Origin: Eubacteriales bacterium
GTDB taxonomy: Bacteria; Bacillota; Clostridia; Oscillospirales; Acutalibacteraceae
Length of the DNA stretch: 6,550 nucleotides
Assembly (NCBI GenBank): GCA_030529125.1
Contig: JAUMXP010000094.1
Location: 1 to 6,550, forward strand
Direction: 5' to 3'
Shown here: piece by piece, positions 1-6,407 of the stretch
Layout of the letters: each line of letters starts with the position of its first letter
Position numbering within the stretch: the first letter of the stretch is position 1
Program-made: the position numbers and the translations under genes
The notes under the pieces: model-generated
Database searches by the model: none
What the model saw: the letters and a program-made list of their open reading frames with translations, nothing else
Told to the model about the DNA's origin: nothing

Positions 1-363
1 TTACGCGGTTATGTTAATAAGCACGGCAAAATGATGCCTAATTATCATTATGAGGATTTAGAGCTTCTACATGATATGTATACTAAGAGAGGTTTAGAGA
101 ATATCGCTCTTGTTGTAGATGCTAACCACTCTAATTCTGCGAAAAATCCATTTGAACAGTCAAGAATCTGTAAAGAGGTTCTGCATTCATGTCGCCATAA
201 CGGCGATGTTAAGAAAATGATCAAAGGTTTTATGATTGAAAGCTATCTTGAAGACGGCAGTCAGTCAGTAGACGGAACTGTTTTTGGCAAGAGTATCACT
301 GACCCTTGTCTTGGATGGGAAAAGAGCGAAAAGCTGATATTAGAAATTGCAGACTTAATATAA
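1..363 (+). CDS. aroG: 3-deoxy-7-phosphoheptulonate (DAHP) synthase, AroG type, C-terminal part only
   Basis: This is the last 120 codons of a class I (AroF/G/H-type) DAHP synthase, which condenses phosphoenolpyruvate and erythrose-4-phosphate in the cytoplasm as the first step of the shikimate pathway. The frame is open from base 1, so the gene begins outside the window, and it stops with TAA at 361-363. Visible family signatures, in fragment numbering, are the LRG...PNY loop (2-14), DANHSNS with the metal-ligand His43, MIESYLEDG with Glu80, and GKSITDPCLGW with Asp101. His, Glu and Asp at these places match three of the four metal ligands known in E. coli AroG; the Cys ligand would lie upstream of the window. 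The internal ATG at 31 falls inside the conserved domain and is not a start. The gene converges on the glycan operon and has no evident functional link to it. Which isozyme it is, and how it is feedback-controlled, cannot be judged because the N-terminus is missing. Confidence 0.93.
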   Translation, partial: LRGYVNKHGKMMPNYHYEDLELLHDMYTKRGLENIALVVDANHSNSAKNPFEQSRICKEVLHSCRHNGDVKKMIKGFMIESYLEDGSQSVDGTVFGKSITDPCLGWEKSEKLILEIADLI

Positions 364-368
364 TATAA

Positions 369-411
369 AAGACCGCACAGCAAAAACTGTGCGGTCTTGT
401 TTTATTTTGTT
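369..411. terminator. Bidirectional Rho-independent terminator between convergent genes
   Basis: A perfect 12-bp stem pairs AAGACCGCACAG (369-380) with CTGTGCGGTCTT (387-398) across a 6-nt A-rich loop. On the plus strand the stem is followed by a T-rich tract (399-411), which suits the end of the DAHP synthase message. On the minus strand it is followed by TTTTATATTA (370-361), which suits the end of the acyltransferase message. It starts 5 nt after the DAHP synthase stop codon and lies 3 nt beyond the acyltransferase stop codon, so it most likely serves both transcripts. Confidence 0.92.
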
Positions 412-1529
412 ATCCTATAATACAGTTGTGATATTTTGTCAGTAATCTCGTTATAATGCAAAACTGCGCCTGCAACAAAAGGAGCAGCTATCACTACGTA
501 ACACCAACATGGCTTTAGTTTGTCTAAAAGTTTAGAGAGAGCTTTCAGAGGGAACATAAAGACATTGAGCGAAAGTACTAAGGTGATAATTACTGCAAAA
601 GTGAGCAGGATAATCTTGTACATCGGATCTCCAAGCGAGAATACCATAGTGAAAAATGGTGTTAGCTTGATTAAATTTAGTACCGGCACATGCCAGAAGT
701 ATACTGACAATGTGTTAGCTCCCATTTTCGATAAAATCGGAACTTTGATGTTAGGGATATAGCAGAAAACTGCCATACATAATAGCGCTGATATACCATA
801 GCACAGAAGTCTGTGTTCGACTGAACAATCTTCAATAAAGTACTTAGAAACAGTAGCAAATGAATTTTTGCCAGTGAAGAGCATTCTAAGTTTGTATACA
901 AGATCTAAGTTTCTGAAACAAAGTACAAAGTATAATAGCATTGAAGCACCACTGATTAATTTGGTAACAAAATGCTTCTCGATTTTGATAAGCAACTGTG
1001 GTGTCATATAGTAGCCTGAAAAATATATAGGCATAAACACAAAATATCTTGACAGCCACAAAGTATCATTGAATATATCAACATATCCGCTGAAACATCC
1101 GAGCACAAATGATACAGATAGTACAATAGCAGGGTGGACCTTGCGTGTCAGATACGCTGTTACCATAAACATAGATAATACAAACAAATACCAATCTATA
1201 CTTGATCCACCAAAGAAGCTGAATGTAAAGTCCATACCGCGAGCTACTTTAGTAAGTGCGTGCATAATTTTCAGCAAAAATCCAAGAGTTACGTAGAAGG
1301 CGATTTTGTTGATCTTGAGCTTGTTATAATCATTAAAACGATTCTGGAACAAGCCACTGATGAAAATAAACAACGGCATGTGGAACGAGTAGATGAAAAT
1401 AAACAAGCTTTTGAATAACTCTGACTTACCGATATATGGTTCGATAACATGGCCGACAACTACTAATATGATAGTCAGCAGCTTGATGTTATCAAATTTA
1501 TAGATTCGATTTTTATTCTGAATATTCAT
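402..1529 (-). CDS. Acyltransferase family 3 membrane protein, probable glycan O-acetyltransferase
   Basis: A 375-residue integral membrane protein of the acyltransferase-3 family (PF01757; closest in feel to the 'fucose 4-O-acetylase and related' group, COG3594). Members move acyl groups, usually acetyl, across or at the cytoplasmic membrane onto surface sugars. The start is typical: FDNIK (12-16), then a hydrophobic helix ending in VVVGHVIE with the conserved His27, then FHMPLFIFISG (49-59). Later landmarks are DWYLFVLSMF (112-121), RYFVFMPIYFSGYY (161-174) and LSVYFWH with His280. About ten hydrophobic segments are visible, and the length is normal for a stand-alone member with no extracellular SGNH domain. 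It is the last gene of the operon, 11 nt after the dehydrogenase stop. No good Shine-Dalgarno precedes the ATG, so translation may be coupled to the gene upstream. Acceptor and acyl group are unknown; O-acetylation of the LicD-modified glycan is inferred from context. Confidence 0.87.
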   Translation of the reverse strand: MNIQNKNRIYKFDNIKLLTIILVVVGHVIEPYIGKSELFKSLFIFIYSFHMPLFIFISGLFQNRFNDYNKLKINKIAFYVTLGFLLKIMHALTKVARGMDFTFSFFGGSSIDWYLFVLSMFMVTAYLTRKVHPAIVLSVSFVLGCFSGYVDIFNDTLWLSRYFVFMPIYFSGYYMTPQLLIKIEKHFVTKLISGASMLLYFVLCFRNLDLVYKLRMLFTGKNSFATVSKYFIEDCSVEHRLLCYGISALLCMAVFCYIPNIKVPILSKMGANTLSVYFWHVPVLNLIKLTPFFTMVFSLGDPMYKIILLTFAVIITLVLSLNVFMFPLKALSKLLDKLKPCWCYVVIAAPFVAGAVLHYNEITDKISQLYYRITK

Positions 1530-1540
1530 AGTTTTATATG

Positions 1541-2587
1541 TTATTTATCAATAATCTGGACTTTGCCCTTAACTTTTCCCGGGATAGTAAACAGGTCGAA
1601 TGCTTCCATAGTTTTCTCTAGCGGATACTGAGCAAAGATCATGCTGTCTGTTACTTTTAAGTCGCCGATAGCAAAGTGTTTATCTGTCATTTCCCATTCT
1701 TTGCCAGGGAATGGCTTGGAATATGACATCCATGAGCCTGTGAGATAGAACTCCTTGCGGTTCATATTCTCCCACTCTTTTACAGAGAATGTCATCTCTT
1801 TTGTAGGAGTACCGATAAAGCATAAATGAGCTTTGTTACCTGCGATTTCAAACGCAAGCTTCATTGCATCAGTAGAACCTGTTGAAACAAATACATAGTC
1901 AAAACCGCGGTTGTCTGTGAGGGCGTTCAGCTGATCTTTGTAGTCTTCGTCACACAAAGCAACAACAGCGTCAGCACCAAGCTCAACAGAATCTTTGAGT
2001 CTGTCGTGGTCAACGTCGATGACTACGACTTTTTTTGCGCCGAAAATCTTAATCCACTGGAGTGTGAATAAACCGATATTACCGCCACCTAAAACTGCTA
2101 CAGTACCACCGTCTTTATAGTCAGCCTGATACAGAGCGTGGATAGCAACAGTAGATGGCTCAAAGAAAGCAGCAACTTCGTAAGGAATTGATTTATCAAT
2201 TTTCATTACATTTGATTCAGGGAGCAGTACATACTGAGCCATTGAGCCATTCTGTCGTGAACCTACAAAGCTGTAGTGCTTGCACAGTGAATAGTTGCCT
2301 GCTTTGCAATCAGCACATTCCATACATGGGATAAGCGGGATACCAACTACGTGGTCATCTTTAGTAACGGAAGTTACGCCTTCGCCAACCTCAGCAACGT
2401 AACCTGAGAATTCGTGTCCGAGGATAATTGGGTAGTTGTGTGCACCGTTGTTGTGAACACGTGGCAGGTCAGAGCCACAGATACCTGTAGCAACTACCTT
2501 TACTAAAACTGTACCTTTTTCTACCTGTGGGGTTGGAATTTCGTCAAATCTTATATCTTTGTTAGCGTGTAATACAGCAGCTTTCAT
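1541..2587 (-). CDS. gatD: Zinc-dependent medium-chain dehydrogenase, galactitol-1-phosphate 5-dehydrogenase-like
   Basis: A 348-residue zinc MDR dehydrogenase. The N-terminal catalytic domain shows ICGSDLPR (Cys37), a NGAHNYP segment, GHEFSGY (His58, Glu59), the structural-zinc cysteines 88, 91, 94 and 102, and FFEP (Glu143). The combination CGSDLPR / NGAH-YPI / GHEFSGY / FxGSR, and GSWM-YS--PGKEWE near residue 285, is what I remember of E. coli GatD, which interconverts galactitol-1-phosphate and tagatose-6-phosphate. The Rossmann motif GxGxxG is at 167-172, and Asp191 ends the second strand, favouring NAD(H). I chose the ATG at 2587 over an in-frame TTG at 2608, because a Shine-Dalgarno (2598-2604) sits 10 nt before it and MKAAVLHANKDIRF is the usual family start. 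The neighbours (GatZ-like, cytidylyltransferase, LicD) suggest it runs in the reducing direction to supply a hexitol phosphate. Another polyol or polyol-phosphate dehydrogenase is possible. It does not resemble TarJ ribulose-5-phosphate reductase. Confidence 0.82.
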   Translation of the reverse strand: MKAAVLHANKDIRFDEIPTPQVEKGTVLVKVVATGICGSDLPRVHNNGAHNYPIILGHEFSGYVAEVGEGVTSVTKDDHVVGIPLIPCMECADCKAGNYSLCKHYSFVGSRQNGSMAQYVLLPESNVMKIDKSIPYEVAAFFEPSTVAIHALYQADYKDGGTVAVLGGGNIGLFTLQWIKIFGAKKVVVIDVDHDRLKDSVELGADAVVALCDEDYKDQLNALTDNRGFDYVFVSTGSTDAMKLAFEIAGNKAHLCFIGTPTKEMTFSVKEWENMNRKEFYLTGSWMSYSKPFPGKEWEMTDKHFAIGDLKVTDSMIFAQYPLEKTMEAFDLFTIPGKVKGKVQIIDK

Positions 2588-2597
2588 ATAATAAAAA

Positions 2598-2604
2598 CCT
2601 TCTT
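2598..2604 (-). promoter_or_regulatory. Ribosome binding site that decides the gatD start
   Basis: AAGAAGG on the minus strand, 10 nt before the ATG at 2587. It lies inside the reading frame that would open from the TTG at 2608, and this argues for the shorter protein. Confidence 0.7.
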
Positions 2605-2609
2605 TCAAA

Positions 2610-3935
2610 TTACATCATTGGGTTAGCCATATAGTTGCATTTTACGGCGTAGTTGTAGTCTTCTACAACACATACTACAGCATCTTTAGCAAGCTCTCGT
2701 GGAGTGCAGGAAAGTTTACCATCTCTAACTTTTGAGTACTGTAGTGGCATGTACTGATGAAGTACAGGGAGTGGAATTTCAACGATTGAGAGATTCTCAA
2801 ACAGCTTTTCCTGAGCTTCGAGCACTTTCTCGTGGGTGAAGTAGTATCTTGAACGGTCAGAGAAACTGTACTTTCTGGCGATAGCCTGTTGCTTGTCTGT
2901 ACCGTGGTAGTGTTTGATCCAGTTTGATGGGTCGTCCATCATAACCTGCTCTAAAACTTCAATGAAGTTTGCACGCTGTGATTCATCGTCGATGAGCTCT
3001 TTTTCAATCATAGAGAGAGCAAATATCGCTTCTCTGACTGCGTTTGTGAGCGCAGGACCTACTTTGATGATAGCAATACCATCTTCAACCATTTCTCTAA
3101 GTTTTACTGGTGGCTGATAGTCAGTTGAGTGACCCTCGAAAACGATGTCAGGATATTTCTTTAATCTGTTGCACAGCTTGACTGCATCAAGTCTGTTGTA
3201 TGTGTGAATATCAGTGTTGCCGAATTCAACACCAGGCTGAACAACAATACCGATGATGTGATTCCAAGCATCTTTTAAACCGAGTTTAGAAAACATTCTG
3301 CGGTATGCCATAATTGTGCTTTCGAAATCTCTAGGGTTAGTTACCTTTAAGTTATCCTCTTCTTCCTGAGCGCCTCCTGGGATAGGAACCTCAGAGCCGA
3401 TGATGTATACAGGCTGAACAGCATCAGGATTTTCTTTTAACAGCTCCTTGTAAGCTCTGTCACATTCTTTGTATAGAATAGCTCCACGCTCTGCAATAAC
3501 TTCGTTAGGAAGCATCTCGTCTACAGGGTCGTCGCCGAGTTTCATGCTGGTGTCAAGGTGAACCTTTGTGTAGCCTGCCATAACGCAATCGTAAACAAGC
3601 TTTTTAGCGTGTTCCATTGCTTCATTTGCAGGGAGGTTGCACCATGGAAGTGGACCTAAATGGTCACCGCCTAAGATGATCTTGTCTTTATCAAAACCAA
3701 TCTGGTCTGCAATTTTGTAGACATATTCTCTAAAATCTACTGAAGTCATATCCATGTAGCCACCGAACTGATTAACCTGGTTTGAGGTAGCTTCAATCAG
3801 CACTGTGTCGTCAAAACGCTTAGCCTGATCCATAATCGCTTCGATAACAATTTTGTTAGCAGAGCAGAAAGACGGAATACCGCAGTGGATACCCAGAGTT
3901 CTTTTTTCTAAAACATCAAGTAGTTTGTTTCTCAT
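2610..3935 (-). CDS. gatZ: GatZ/KbaZ family protein (class II tagatose-bisphosphate aldolase 'non-catalytic subunit' family), possible hexulose-phosphate 4-epimerase
   Basis: A 441-residue full-length member of the GatZ/KbaZ/AgaZ family, a TIM-barrel relative of class II aldolases. Motifs shared with the E. coli proteins run the whole length: LIEATSNQVNQFGGY (46-60), GGDHLGP (89-95), KVHLDTSM (124-131), GSEVPIPGG (180-188), VVQPGVEF (231-238), HSTDYQ (269-274), KVGPALT (291-297). In E. coli, GatZ and KbaZ support the catalytic GatY/KbaY aldolase, but no GatY-type gene is present here. From memory, some GatZ-family proteins have been described as fructose-6-phosphate/tagatose-6-phosphate 4-epimerases. 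That activity would fit here, because it would feed tagatose-6-phosphate to the adjacent GatD-like enzyme. I chose the ATG at 3935, preceded by an excellent Shine-Dalgarno at 3945-3951. A longer frame from 3974 would add a 13-residue arginine-rich tail overlapping the cytidylyltransferase. The start is 1 nt past the preceding stop. Family assignment is firm; the reaction is inferred. Confidence 0.88.
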   Translation of the reverse strand: MRNKLLDVLEKRTLGIHCGIPSFCSANKIVIEAIMDQAKRFDDTVLIEATSNQVNQFGGYMDMTSVDFREYVYKIADQIGFDKDKIILGGDHLGPLPWCNLPANEAMEHAKKLVYDCVMAGYTKVHLDTSMKLGDDPVDEMLPNEVIAERGAILYKECDRAYKELLKENPDAVQPVYIIGSEVPIPGGAQEEEDNLKVTNPRDFESTIMAYRRMFSKLGLKDAWNHIIGIVVQPGVEFGNTDIHTYNRLDAVKLCNRLKKYPDIVFEGHSTDYQPPVKLREMVEDGIAIIKVGPALTNAVREAIFALSMIEKELIDDESQRANFIEVLEQVMMDDPSNWIKHYHGTDKQQAIARKYSFSDRSRYYFTHEKVLEAQEKLFENLSIVEIPLPVLHQYMPLQYSKVRDGKLSCTPRELAKDAVVCVVEDYNYAVKCNYMANPMM

Positions 3936-3936
3936 T

Positions 3937-4650
3937 TTATTTATCCTCCTTCGGGAAGAAATAATTATCAACAAGCTTAACGAATAAATCCATATCGTCA
4001 GCGTATGTGATTTTTAAGTTTATTACATTAGCTCTGACAACTTTCATTGTGATGCCATAGTGCAGAGCGATAGCACCTGCAGATGTCATAGAGTCAAGCT
4101 CTTCTTGTGAAGAGTTCATATAGATGTCATAAATCTTTCTGAAAGTGAACGCTTCAGGAGAAGCACCTGCTACGATATTGAAACGTGGTTCGATATTAGT
4201 AAGAATATGGTCGTCATCCATTTTATAAACGGTGTCGTAGTTGAACTGTGCGAGTGTAGCACCGCCGAATTCTTTTACTCCTTCTATAACCTCATTAGTA
4301 CCTTTTTCGTCGACATACGGATGAGTAGCATCGTGAATAAGGATAACATCATCGTCACTTGAAAATTCTGATGCGCAGATAAGGCCGTTTTTAACAGACT
4401 CAGAACGTGTAGAACCACCAGTGACAACTCGATAGAGCTTGTCTGCGTTGATTTCTTTTGCAATTTCTTCTACATAAGAAACCCAGTCTGCATGGGATAC
4501 AATAATAATTTTATCTACGTTTTCGAGTTTGTTGTATCCTTCAAGAATGTATGAAAAGATAGGTCTGTTATTAACCTTAATGTACTGTTTTGGGATGTCA
4601 GCGCCAAATCTTGTTCCGCTGCCGCCCATCATCAATAAAACTGTATTCAT
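3937..4650 (-). CDS. IspD/TarI-family CTP:sugar-alcohol-phosphate cytidylyltransferase
   Basis: A 237-residue nucleotidyltransferase of the IspD/TarI family (PF01128), which joins CMP from CTP to an alcohol phosphate such as methylerythritol-4-phosphate (IspD) or ribitol-5-phosphate (TarI). The P-loop-like GGSGTRFGADIPKQY (9-23) has the DIPKQ form typical of TarI and capsule enzymes. Further motifs are GGSTRSESV (78-86), HDATHP (106-111) and NLKIT (211-215), whose Lys213 corresponds to the conserved lysine of E. coli IspD, then DDMDL (218-222). Where many relatives have TPQxF, this one reads SPEAF (164-168). Its place between licD and gatZ-gatD argues against a role in isoprenoid synthesis and for making a CDP-polyol donor, with CDP-galactitol the best guess from neighbours. 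The ATG at 4650 has a GAGGTG site (4655-4660) just before it. It lies 16 nt after the licD stop. The family is certain, the substrate is not. Confidence 0.88.
   Translation of the reverse strand: MNTVLLMMGGSGTRFGADIPKQYIKVNNRPIFSYILEGYNKLENVDKIIIVSHADWVSYVEEIAKEINADKLYRVVTGGSTRSESVKNGLICASEFSSDDDVILIHDATHPYVDEKGTNEVIEGVKEFGGATLAQFNYDTVYKMDDDHILTNIEPRFNIVAGASPEAFTFRKIYDIYMNSSQEELDSMTSAGAIALHYGITMKVVRANVINLKITYADDMDLFVKLVDNYFFPKEDK
3945..3951 (-). promoter_or_regulatory. Strong ribosome binding site for gatZ, inside the end of the cytidylyltransferase gene
   Basis: AAGGAGG on the minus strand, 9 nt before the ATG at 3935. It is embedded in the last codons of the cytidylyltransferase gene, which stops at 3937. 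It fixes the gatZ start and suggests translational coupling of the two genes. Confidence 0.88.
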
Positions 4651-4666
4651 ATTTCACCTCATCAAA

Positions 4667-6301
4667 TCAATTGTCATAGATGTGATATTTTTTAGCAATA
4701 CTATCATCGACCTGCCAGGAGATCAGGTCGTGTCCTACGCGGTTATGAAGCAGTGGTAACTGCGTATAGTCACCGTACTGCATATTAAGAAATTTCTCAG
4801 GCTCTTTAAGCGACATAACTGTTATGCCCTCAAAATTAATATCCTGATATGGAATCATATCTGAAACATCAGCGTATGTGTAAGTCGGCAGAAAACTTGC
4901 GACAGTTTTAAGCCCGAGCTTGTCTGCTTTTGAATTAAGCTTTGTGGCTTTGCGTAAGTACAGCCACTCAGTTAACCTCAGCGGGATAAGACGGATAAGT
5001 CGCCTTTTTACAGAGACTATGAAACGTGCTCGCCACTCATAAAAGCTTTTTGACCTGCCGTTGTATATAGGCTTTTCAATTTGTCTGTTGACAGTTTCAA
5101 AATGTACATTTGACCAGAAAAGTGCTTTCTGAACAAAACGACGTCTTTCGTTGAGTGAATTTGGTACATAGTCAAAAGGAAACAGGTCAAGACAGATACC
5201 TTTATGAAAATCACGAAGCTCGTTATAGTTAGTGATGTATGCAGTACCGTTTAATCTGATTTTAGAGAAAAGGTACGGAATCTTCTTGTCTGATTTTCTT
5301 GTCTGCAAAAAGAAGTCTTCGCCTAAATATTTCTTGCCTTCTTTTATGAACTTGTCATAGTCTGCTCTCAGCATACCTACGTCAATATCGTCATCCCATG
5401 GGATAAAGCCGCCGTGGCGCTTGTATCCGAGCAGTGTGCCACCGCATATAAAGTAACCGACACCGATTTTTCTGCAAACTGTGTCAAACTCCTTGAGTAG
5501 TACAAGGTCGAGCTTCTGGATTGTTTGTGTCTGCTCCATGAGCTTTGAGTCAAGCTCTACTGTCCATTTGTTGTATACACGAGGGACATTGATTTCAACG
5601 TTGTGTAGTTTAATGCGCTTAGTAGGGAAGATGTCGTCTAAAGCAACTACAACATCTGTTTTTGGAACGATTTGTGCAATATATTTTGTGTCGTTATACT
5701 TTTTAACGCTTTTGAAAAGCTTTTTATATGTGCCTTTCGGATTTCTTGATCCGTAGAAAAGGCTGCTGAAGAAAAGGATGAAAACCTTTCTAAGATTCAT
5801 CGGTACCTCTGTTACAGGAGGTAGTAGGTTTACCATCTTCTCGTATTTAGATGATAATTTGCAAATCTTCTTTGTGTAGAGGGTTTGCTCTGCCTTTGAC
5901 TCAGGTAAGTAATCAAAAGCACAGATGTCAACAGTAGCTATGCCTTCGATTTCTAAATCTTCCTGAATAATAGAAAACGGCTTTGCTATTGAAATCACTA
6001 GCCTTTTAGCTCCGCTTTTGTAGCGGTCTAATATCTCAAATTCTCCGCTATCAGCTTCCTTATACAGCAGTTCAATAAGCTTTTCGTATTCAGTTCTGAG
6101 TAATGCGATTTCTGCTTTTGAGTCAAGTCCGTTAGGAATGAAGTCGTTGTAGTGTACCGCACCAACGAGCAAATCGCGGATAGCAAAATATCTTAAATTG
6201 TGCTTTGTACAAATGTCGTCGATGATTCTGAGCAACTGCGCACGCGCTTGATTGACAGCGTTGTGATTTTTGAATTTCACATTCTGAGCAAACGGCTTCA
6301 T
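4667..6301 (-). CDS. licD: LicD family phosphotransferase, tandem duplicated with a degenerate N-terminal copy
   Basis: A 544-residue LicD protein (PF04991). Family members transfer phosphocholine, ribitol-phosphate or similar groups from a CDP donor to glycans. The C-terminal half is canonical: LLKEFDTVCRK (268-278), GGTLLGYKRHGGFIP (287-301), the metal-binding WDDDIDVG (302-309), DLFPFDYVP (372-380) and a closing GDYTQLP (510-516). The N-terminal half (about 20-250) is a second LicD fold in the same order: LLRIIDDICTKHNLRYF (23-39), LLVGAVHYNDFIP (44-56), VDICAFDYLP (124-133), DDIFPTK (221-227). Its GGT reads IRD and its DDDID reads NGLDSKAE, so it is probably inactive. At over 500 residues it is about twice the usual length. 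The start at ATG 6301 has AAGGAAG at 6307-6313; the in-frame ATG at 6364 lacks a site and would add 21 residues of poor domain character. It is first in the operon, under the promoter at 6379-6407. Cytoplasmic action on a lipid-linked glycan is inferred. Confidence 0.88.
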   Translation of the reverse strand: MKPFAQNVKFKNHNAVNQARAQLLRIIDDICTKHNLRYFAIRDLLVGAVHYNDFIPNGLDSKAEIALLRTEYEKLIELLYKEADSGEFEILDRYKSGAKRLVISIAKPFSIIQEDLEIEGIATVDICAFDYLPESKAEQTLYTKKICKLSSKYEKMVNLLPPVTEVPMNLRKVFILFFSSLFYGSRNPKGTYKKLFKSVKKYNDTKYIAQIVPKTDVVVALDDIFPTKRIKLHNVEINVPRVYNKWTVELDSKLMEQTQTIQKLDLVLLKEFDTVCRKIGVGYFICGGTLLGYKRHGGFIPWDDDIDVGMLRADYDKFIKEGKKYLGEDFFLQTRKSDKKIPYLFSKIRLNGTAYITNYNELRDFHKGICLDLFPFDYVPNSLNERRRFVQKALFWSNVHFETVNRQIEKPIYNGRSKSFYEWRARFIVSVKRRLIRLIPLRLTEWLYLRKATKLNSKADKLGLKTVASFLPTYTYADVSDMIPYQDINFEGITVMSLKEPEKFLNMQYGDYTQLPLLHNRVGHDLISWQVDDSIAKKYHIYDN

Positions 6302-6306
6302 ACAAA

Positions 6307-6313
6307 CTTCCTT
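6307..6313 (-). promoter_or_regulatory. Ribosome binding site that decides the licD start
   Basis: AAGGAAG on the minus strand, 5 nt before the ATG at 6301, with a second AGGA just upstream. The alternative ATG at 6364 has only AT-rich sequence before it. This supports the 544-residue product. Confidence 0.75.
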
Positions 6314-6337
6314 TCCTGCTTTTTGTGCATAAATGTA

Positions 6338-6355
6338 TATGTCAAAAATGACATA
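6338..6355. repeat. Perfect 7-bp inverted repeat in the licD leader
   Basis: TATGTCA (6338-6344) and TGACATA (6349-6355) are separated by AAAA on the plus strand, giving a UUUU loop in the licD transcript. It sits between the predicted transcription start (about 6372) and the licD ribosome site (6307-6313). It could be a 5' leader hairpin or a protein-binding operator. It has no following U-tract and is AT-rich, so it is not a convincing attenuator. Confidence 0.5.
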
Positions 6356-6378
6356 GTTACACATACTAAATCACAATG

Positions 6379-6407
6379 ATTATATATCTAAACACTTCAA
6401 ATGTCAA
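6379..6407 (-). promoter_or_regulatory. Near-perfect sigma-70/sigma-A promoter of the licD operon
   Basis: On the minus strand the -35 box TTGACA (6407-6402) and the -10 box TATAAT (6384-6379) both match consensus exactly, with the optimal 17-nt spacer. Transcription would start near 6372, leaving a leader of about 70 nt before the licD ATG at 6301. The DNA upstream (6408-6455) is strongly AT-rich and could act as an UP element. No other clear promoter is seen between the five minus-strand genes, so this is the likely source of the whole operon transcript. Confidence 0.85.

Noticed and set aside
3..13. ACGCGGTTATG at 3-13 recurring at 4737-4747
   Set aside because: It is a short exact match lying inside two unrelated coding regions, with no flanking similarity. 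Chance is sufficient.
1541..3935. A galactitol or N-acetylgalactosamine catabolic operon
   Set aside because: The expected partners are missing: no GatY/KbaY aldolase, no tagatose-6-phosphate kinase, no PTS components and no sugar regulator. The flanking genes are glycan-modifying instead.
3936..3974. Longer GatZ start at 3974 giving an extra 13 residues and an overlap with the cytidylyltransferase
   Set aside because: The added peptide is arginine-rich and unlike the family, and the strong AAGGAGG at 3945-3951 is correctly spaced for the ATG at 3935.
3937..4650. Annotation of the cytidylyltransferase as IspD of the isoprenoid (MEP) pathway
   Set aside because: The DIPKQY form of the CTP loop and the setting between licD and gatZ-gatD fit the sugar-alcohol branch better. 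A MEP-pathway role cannot be fully excluded without seeing whether another ispD exists in the genome.
5481..5756. Open plus-strand frame antisense to licD, and similar ones at 520-762, 1069-1296, 2914-3117 and 4529-4759
   Set aside because: They lie wholly or mostly opposite well-supported genes, have no ribosome sites or family motifs that I can see, and read like shadow translations.
6302..6364. Longer LicD start at 6364
   Set aside because: There is no ribosome site before it. It would start within about 10 nt of the predicted transcription start and would place the leader inverted repeat in coding sequence. The 6301 start has a good site.
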